From: Bradyrhizobium jicamae
Lineage (GTDB): Bacteria; Pseudomonadota; Alphaproteobacteria; Rhizobiales; Xanthobacteraceae
Length of the DNA stretch: 64,000 nt
NCBI RefSeq assembly: GCF_018130215.1
Contig: NZ_JAFCKQ010000005.1
Location: 124,001-188,000 of the forward strand
Direction of reading: 5' to 3'
Shown here: one piece after another, positions 61,235 to 64,000 of the stretch
Layout: each line of letters opens with the position of its first letter
Position numbering within the stretch: position 1 is the first letter of the stretch
Made by a program: the position numbers and the translations under genes
Notes under the pieces: model-generated
What the model was told of the DNA's origin: nothing
The model's input: only the letters and a program-made list of their open reading frames with translations
Databases searched by the model: none

Positions 61235-62557
61235 GTGAAGTTCGGTTGGAAAGTCTTGAAGCTCGCCGCCGTGGCGGCTGTCCTGCTCGTATCGCCGGCG
61301 CGGGCCGCGACTGACATCATGTGGTGGCATGCGATGTCGGGCCAGCTCGGCAAGCAGGTCGACAAGCTCGCCGCCGCCTTCAACGCCTCGCAATCCGACT
61401 TCCGGATTGTGCCGGCGTACAAGGGCAGCTACACCGAGACCGTCACCGCGGCGATCTTCGCATTCCGTTCGCGCAGCCAGCCGGCGATCGTGCAGGTCAA
61501 CGAGATCGCGACTGCGACCATGATGGCAGCGCGCGGGGCGATCTATCCAGTGTTCGAACTGATGCGCGATCAGTCGGAGGCGTTCGCGCCGTCGGCCTAT
61601 CTGCCGGCGGTCGCCGGCTATTACGCCGATATCGACGGCAACCTGCTATCGTTCCCGTTCAACGCCTCGACGCCGATCCTCTACTACAACAAGGACATGT
61701 TCCGCTCGGCCGGGCTCGACCCTGACGTCGCGCCGAAGACCTGGCCCGAGGTCGGTACGGCGGCGAAGCGGCTGCGATCAGCGGGCGCGCCGTGCGGGGT
61801 GACGACGTCGTGGCCGTCCTGGATCAATGTCGAGAACTATTCCGCCTTTCATAACCTGCCGCTCGCGACCCGAGCCAACGGCTTCGGCGGGCTGGACGCG
61901 CAGCTGGTCTTCAACAACCCGCAGGTGGTCCGTCACATCGCCCGGCTGGCGGAATGGCAGGGCACGAAGATCTTCGACTACAGTGGCCGCGGGCAGGCGG
62001 CCGAGCCGCGCTTCCAGAAGGGCGAATGCGGCATATTCATCGGCTCGTCGGGCACGCGCGCCGACATCAAGGCCAATTCGAACTTCGAGATCGGCTACGG
62101 CATGATGCCGTATGATCCCGACGTCCAGGGCGCGCCGCAGAACTCGATCATCGGCGGCGCCACGCTGTGGGTGCTGCGCGACCGGCCGGCGGCGGAGTAT
62201 GCCGGCGTTGCGAAATTCTTCGCCTATCTGTCGCGGCCGGAGGTGCAGGCCGCGTGGCATCAGAACACCGGATATTTGCCGATCACCCGCGCCGCATTCG
62301 ATCTCACTCGCGCGCAGGGCTTCTACGATCGCAATCCCGGCGCCTCGATCTCGATCGAGGAGGTCACGCTGAAGCCGCCGACCGACAATTCGAAGGGCAT
62401 CCGCCTCGGCTCGTTCGTGCTGGTCCGCGACGCGATCGATGATGAACTCGAGCAGGTCTTCGCCGGCAAGCGCTCCGCGCAGGCCGCGATGGACAATGCG
62501 GTGGAGCGCGGCAACCGCCTGCTGCGCCAGTTCGAGCGCGCCAATCCGGACCGGTGA
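61235..62557 (+). CDS. ABC-type sugar/glycerol-phosphate binding protein (UgpB-like), solitary
   Basis: A 440-aa periplasmic protein. Signal peptide MKFGWKVLKLAAVAAVLLVSPARA; mature start TDIMWWHAMSGQLGKQVDKLAAAFNASQ. UgpB-family segments: YKGSYTETVTAAIFAFRSRSQPAIVQVNEI, PFNASTPILYYNKDMFRSAGLDP and TGYLPITRAAFDL. These match binding proteins for sn-glycerol-3-phosphate and related phosphodiesters. No permease or ATPase genes (ugpA, ugpE, ugpC) follow; the next gene encodes a phosphotransferase-like protein. The GTG at 61235 begins a good signal peptide; an ATG at 61202 is the alternative. It is divergent from the orphan TRAP binding protein and two-component genes. Confidence 0.85.
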   Translation: MKFGWKVLKLAAVAAVLLVSPARAATDIMWWHAMSGQLGKQVDKLAAAFNASQSDFRIVPAYKGSYTETVTAAIFAFRSRSQPAIVQVNEIATATMMAARGAIYPVFELMRDQSEAFAPSAYLPAVAGYYADIDGNLLSFPFNASTPILYYNKDMFRSAGLDPDVAPKTWPEVGTAAKRLRSAGAPCGVTTSWPSWINVENYSAFHNLPLATRANGFGGLDAQLVFNNPQVVRHIARLAEWQGTKIFDYSGRGQAAEPRFQKGECGIFIGSSGTRADIKANSNFEIGYGMMPYDPDVQGAPQNSIIGGATLWVLRDRPAAEYAGVAKFFAYLSRPEVQAAWHQNTGYLPITRAAFDLTRAQGFYDRNPGASISIEEVTLKPPTDNSKGIRLGSFVLVRDAIDDELEQVFAGKRSAQAAMDNAVERGNRLLRQFERANPDR

Positions 62558-62562
62558 GTCGC

Positions 62563-62650
62563 GTAGCCCGGATGAAGCGAAGCGAAATCCGGGGCCGATC
62601 TTTCAGTCGAATGCAGAATCCCGGATTACGCTTCGCTGCATCCGGGCTAC
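62563..62650. repeat. REP-like long palindrome, family D
   Basis: GTAGCCCGGATGAAGCG on the left and CGCTGCATCCGGGCTAC on the right; the inner arms are GAAATCCGGGG and CCCGGATTACG. It starts six bases past the ugpB-like stop codon. The GTAGCCCGGAT core is a widespread bacterial repetitive palindrome. It is likely to fold in the mRNA and separate this gene from the next. Confidence 0.7.
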
Positions 62651-62663
62651 AAAATCCGTTGCA

Positions 62664-63614
62664 ATGATTTCCCTTCCGCTTCTGACCGACTACGACACCT
62701 ACCGTGCCTGGCGCACCGACACGTCACGCTGGTTGCCGGTCGCGCGCGATATCGCCGACAATCACGGCCTGCCATGCGACGCGCCGCATGTGTTTTCGAC
62801 CGGAACGAATCTCGTCGTCGGGCTCGGAGATGATCTGATCCTCAAGCTGTTTCCACCGTTCCTGCGCCGGCAATTCGTCTGCGAACGCGCTGCGCTCATG
62901 GAGTTGCATGGGCGGCTGAACATTACCATTCCGGAGATCGTCGCGGCCGGCGAGCGTGACGGCTGGCCCTATCTCGTCATCACCCGCCTTCCCGGCGTGG
63001 TGGGATCGGAGGTCTGGCCGTCGCTGCCGGAGGTCGAAAAGCAGCGTGTGCTGTTCGAGATCGGGGCCGTCATTGCCGAGGTGCAGCTGATACCACCGGG
63101 CGCGCTGCTCGCGCTCGAGCCGCGCTGGGACGTTTACATGCAGGGGCAGATCGCTCAGTGCCGCGCGCGCCACGAGCGGCTCGGGCTCCCGCAGAAATTC
63201 CTCACCGGCCTCGACGATCTGCTGCGTGACGCCGCCGAGCTGATCCCGATGCATGCCGCGCCGGTGATCCTGACCGGCGAATACATCCCGGAGAATTTCC
63301 TGCTCGCGCGCCGCGGCGACGGCTGGCATGTCGCCGGACTGTTCGACTTCGGCGACCTGCTGACGGGATGGGGCGAGTATGACCTGCTCGGCCCGAGCGC
63401 GTTCATGGCCGCCGGCCATCCGCGCCTGGTCCGCAGCCTGTTCGACGGCTTTGGCATCGCCCGCAGTGAGGTGACATTTGCCTTCAAGCGGCGGCTGATG
63501 GCGCTGCTGCTGCTGCATCGCGCCAGCGATCCGCTGAGGCATGTCTGCATTCCGGGCTGGCCGGGCCAGGCCAACGACCTTGTGGAGCTGCAGGAGTTGA
63601 TCTGGCCGGACTAG
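62664..63614 (+). CDS. Aminoglycoside-phosphotransferase-fold protein with altered catalytic motif
   Basis: A 316-aa soluble protein of the APH/choline-kinase fold: glycine-rich N-lobe (STGTNLVVGLGDDLILKLFPP) and C-lobe with the catalytic loop. In place of the usual HGDxxxxN, the sequence is TGEYIPEN (E206, N211), so the catalytic aspartate is replaced by glutamate. The metal-binding DFGD is present (D228-D231, FDFGDLLTGWGEYDLL). The family includes kinases for small molecules and resistance enzymes, so function cannot be read directly; there is no evidence for resistance. The ATG at 62664 follows a long REP-like palindrome. Confidence 0.75.
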   Translation: MISLPLLTDYDTYRAWRTDTSRWLPVARDIADNHGLPCDAPHVFSTGTNLVVGLGDDLILKLFPPFLRRQFVCERAALMELHGRLNITIPEIVAAGERDGWPYLVITRLPGVVGSEVWPSLPEVEKQRVLFEIGAVIAEVQLIPPGALLALEPRWDVYMQGQIAQCRARHERLGLPQKFLTGLDDLLRDAAELIPMHAAPVILTGEYIPENFLLARRGDGWHVAGLFDFGDLLTGWGEYDLLGPSAFMAAGHPRLVRSLFDGFGIARSEVTFAFKRRLMALLLLHRASDPLRHVCIPGWPGQANDLVELQELIWPD

Positions 63615-63794
63615 CTGTGGGGCCCGAAGGCTCGCGCCAAAAAGCGGGCATCGTATCTCGTCTGCTCGCGAATTGGGCAATCAACAATCTTTGTATGCAA
63701 TGGCCCGGCTCAGCGCTCGGCAAGATCTCGGTACCATCCAATTTTTCTTCAGTTATTCTCGTAACTTACCCCACGGCGGGGGGTCATTAAGGTT

Positions 63795-63809
63795 TGGCAC
63801 AAACCTTGC
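63795..63809 (+). promoter_or_regulatory. Sigma54 promoter (-24/-12)
   Basis: TGGCAC, five bases AAACC, then TTGC. The GG and GC pairs are in the exact -24/-12 spacing, matching TGGCAC-N5-TTGC completely. It lies 45 bases upstream of the start codon at 63854, with transcription expected near 63821. This predicts control by RpoN and an enhancer-binding protein, commonly NtrC in nitrogen regulation. Confidence 0.8.
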
Positions 63810-63853
63810 GATCCCTGTTCCAGGGCCGTTCCCCAATGGCGTTGGAGCATCAC

Positions 63854-64000
63854 ATGAAGCGTCGCGATTTCCTCAAATCGGTGTCGGGAATAGCCGCCGG
63901 CGCACTAGCGCCGACTGCCCCCGCTATCTGGTCGCCGGCCAAGGCCGATGCCCGCTCCGAGACGCTGCTCATCGTCTCCGAGGGGGGCCCGAACAATCTC
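63854..64000 (+). CDS. Tat-exported protein, probably ABC substrate-binding protein (partial)
   Basis: The window cuts this gene after 49 codons. The N-terminus MKRRDFLKSVSGIAAGALA is a textbook twin-arginine signal (RRDFLK), followed by a hydrophobic stretch and a possible cleavage near AKA-DAR. The mature start SETLLIVSEGGPNNL resembles the first strand of periplasmic binding proteins of the peptide/nickel ABC family (SBP_bac_5), but only 15 mature residues are visible. A sigma54 promoter lies 45 bases upstream. Other exported enzymes are not excluded. A frame on the opposite strand is not considered. Confidence 0.6.
   Translation, partial: MKRRDFLKSVSGIAAGALAPTAPAIWSPAKADARSETLLIVSEGGPNNL

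Noticed and set aside
62664..63614. Aminoglycoside resistance gene
   Set aside because: The catalytic loop is altered and the fold is shared by many unrelated kinases.
1..64000. tRNA, rRNA, CRISPR, insertion sequence or prophage
   Set aside because: I looked for these in the gaps and gene content and found no supporting structure or protein.

Overview
The window is high-GC DNA from an alphaproteobacterium, most likely a Bradyrhizobium or close relative. This rests on gene content and order rather than a database search. The indicators are the block pckA / chvI-chvG / hprK / EIIA / HPr, a DUF2865 secreted protein, a TPR and HAD cluster of rhizobial type, and several dispersed palindromic repeats. 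No rRNA, tRNA, CRISPR array, transposase or phage gene was recognised.

Layout. 1-7460: a poorly characterised cluster with a double-domain methyltransferase, a 2OG-Fe(II) oxygenase-like protein, a large HAD-type protein, a small secreted protein and a TPR protein. Part of it may act in surface glycan or protein modification. 7530-13412: housekeeping genes radC, a Tag-like glycosylase, map, a MscS channel and a NhaP2-type antiporter. 13422-17100: a repeat-bearing membrane protein, then modABC for molybdate uptake with a short ModC. 17294-28968: secreted proteins, a beta-lactamase-like hydrolase, mepA, a PAS-GGDEF-EAL protein with a ruined GGDEF motif, a DUF1801 protein, a chemoreceptor, an acyl-CoA-dehydrogenase-like flavoprotein and an MFS carrier. 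29050-31075: a visibly lower-GC accessory insert carrying a prokaryotic ionotropic-glutamate-receptor-like protein, bounded by diverged repeats and by a degenerate second copy of the lepA 3' end. 31073-35483: lepA, an M15 peptidase and a GT39 family membrane glycosyltransferase.

35531-42812 is the carbon/acid-stress regulatory block. HPr, EIIA and HPr kinase sit in one transcription unit with the ChvG/ChvI two-component system, with a HugZ-like haem protein and PEP carboxykinase (pckA) beyond. It probably couples phosphorylation state and envelope signals to gluconeogenesis. 42935-55413: arginase, a thioesterase, glycogen phosphorylase, small secreted proteins, a free-standing sigma70 region 1.1 protein of 59 aa (48273-48452), a DUF2865 protein, pyrE, a GST, a LysE exporter and polA. 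The 3'-5' exonuclease metal ligands of this PolA are all replaced.

55524-62557 is a compact signalling cassette. An orphan TRAP-type binding protein, a membrane histidine kinase, a REC-DUF3369-kinase hybrid and an OmpR-type regulator are transcribed together; a solitary UgpB-type binding protein is divergent from them. The window ends with a phosphotransferase-like protein and the start of a Tat-exported protein, probably an ABC binding protein, behind a near-perfect sigma54 promoter.

The observations most worth following are the sigma 1.1 mini-protein, the exonuclease-dead PolA, the binding-protein/two-component cassette and the glutamate-receptor-like gene in its repeat-flanked insert.
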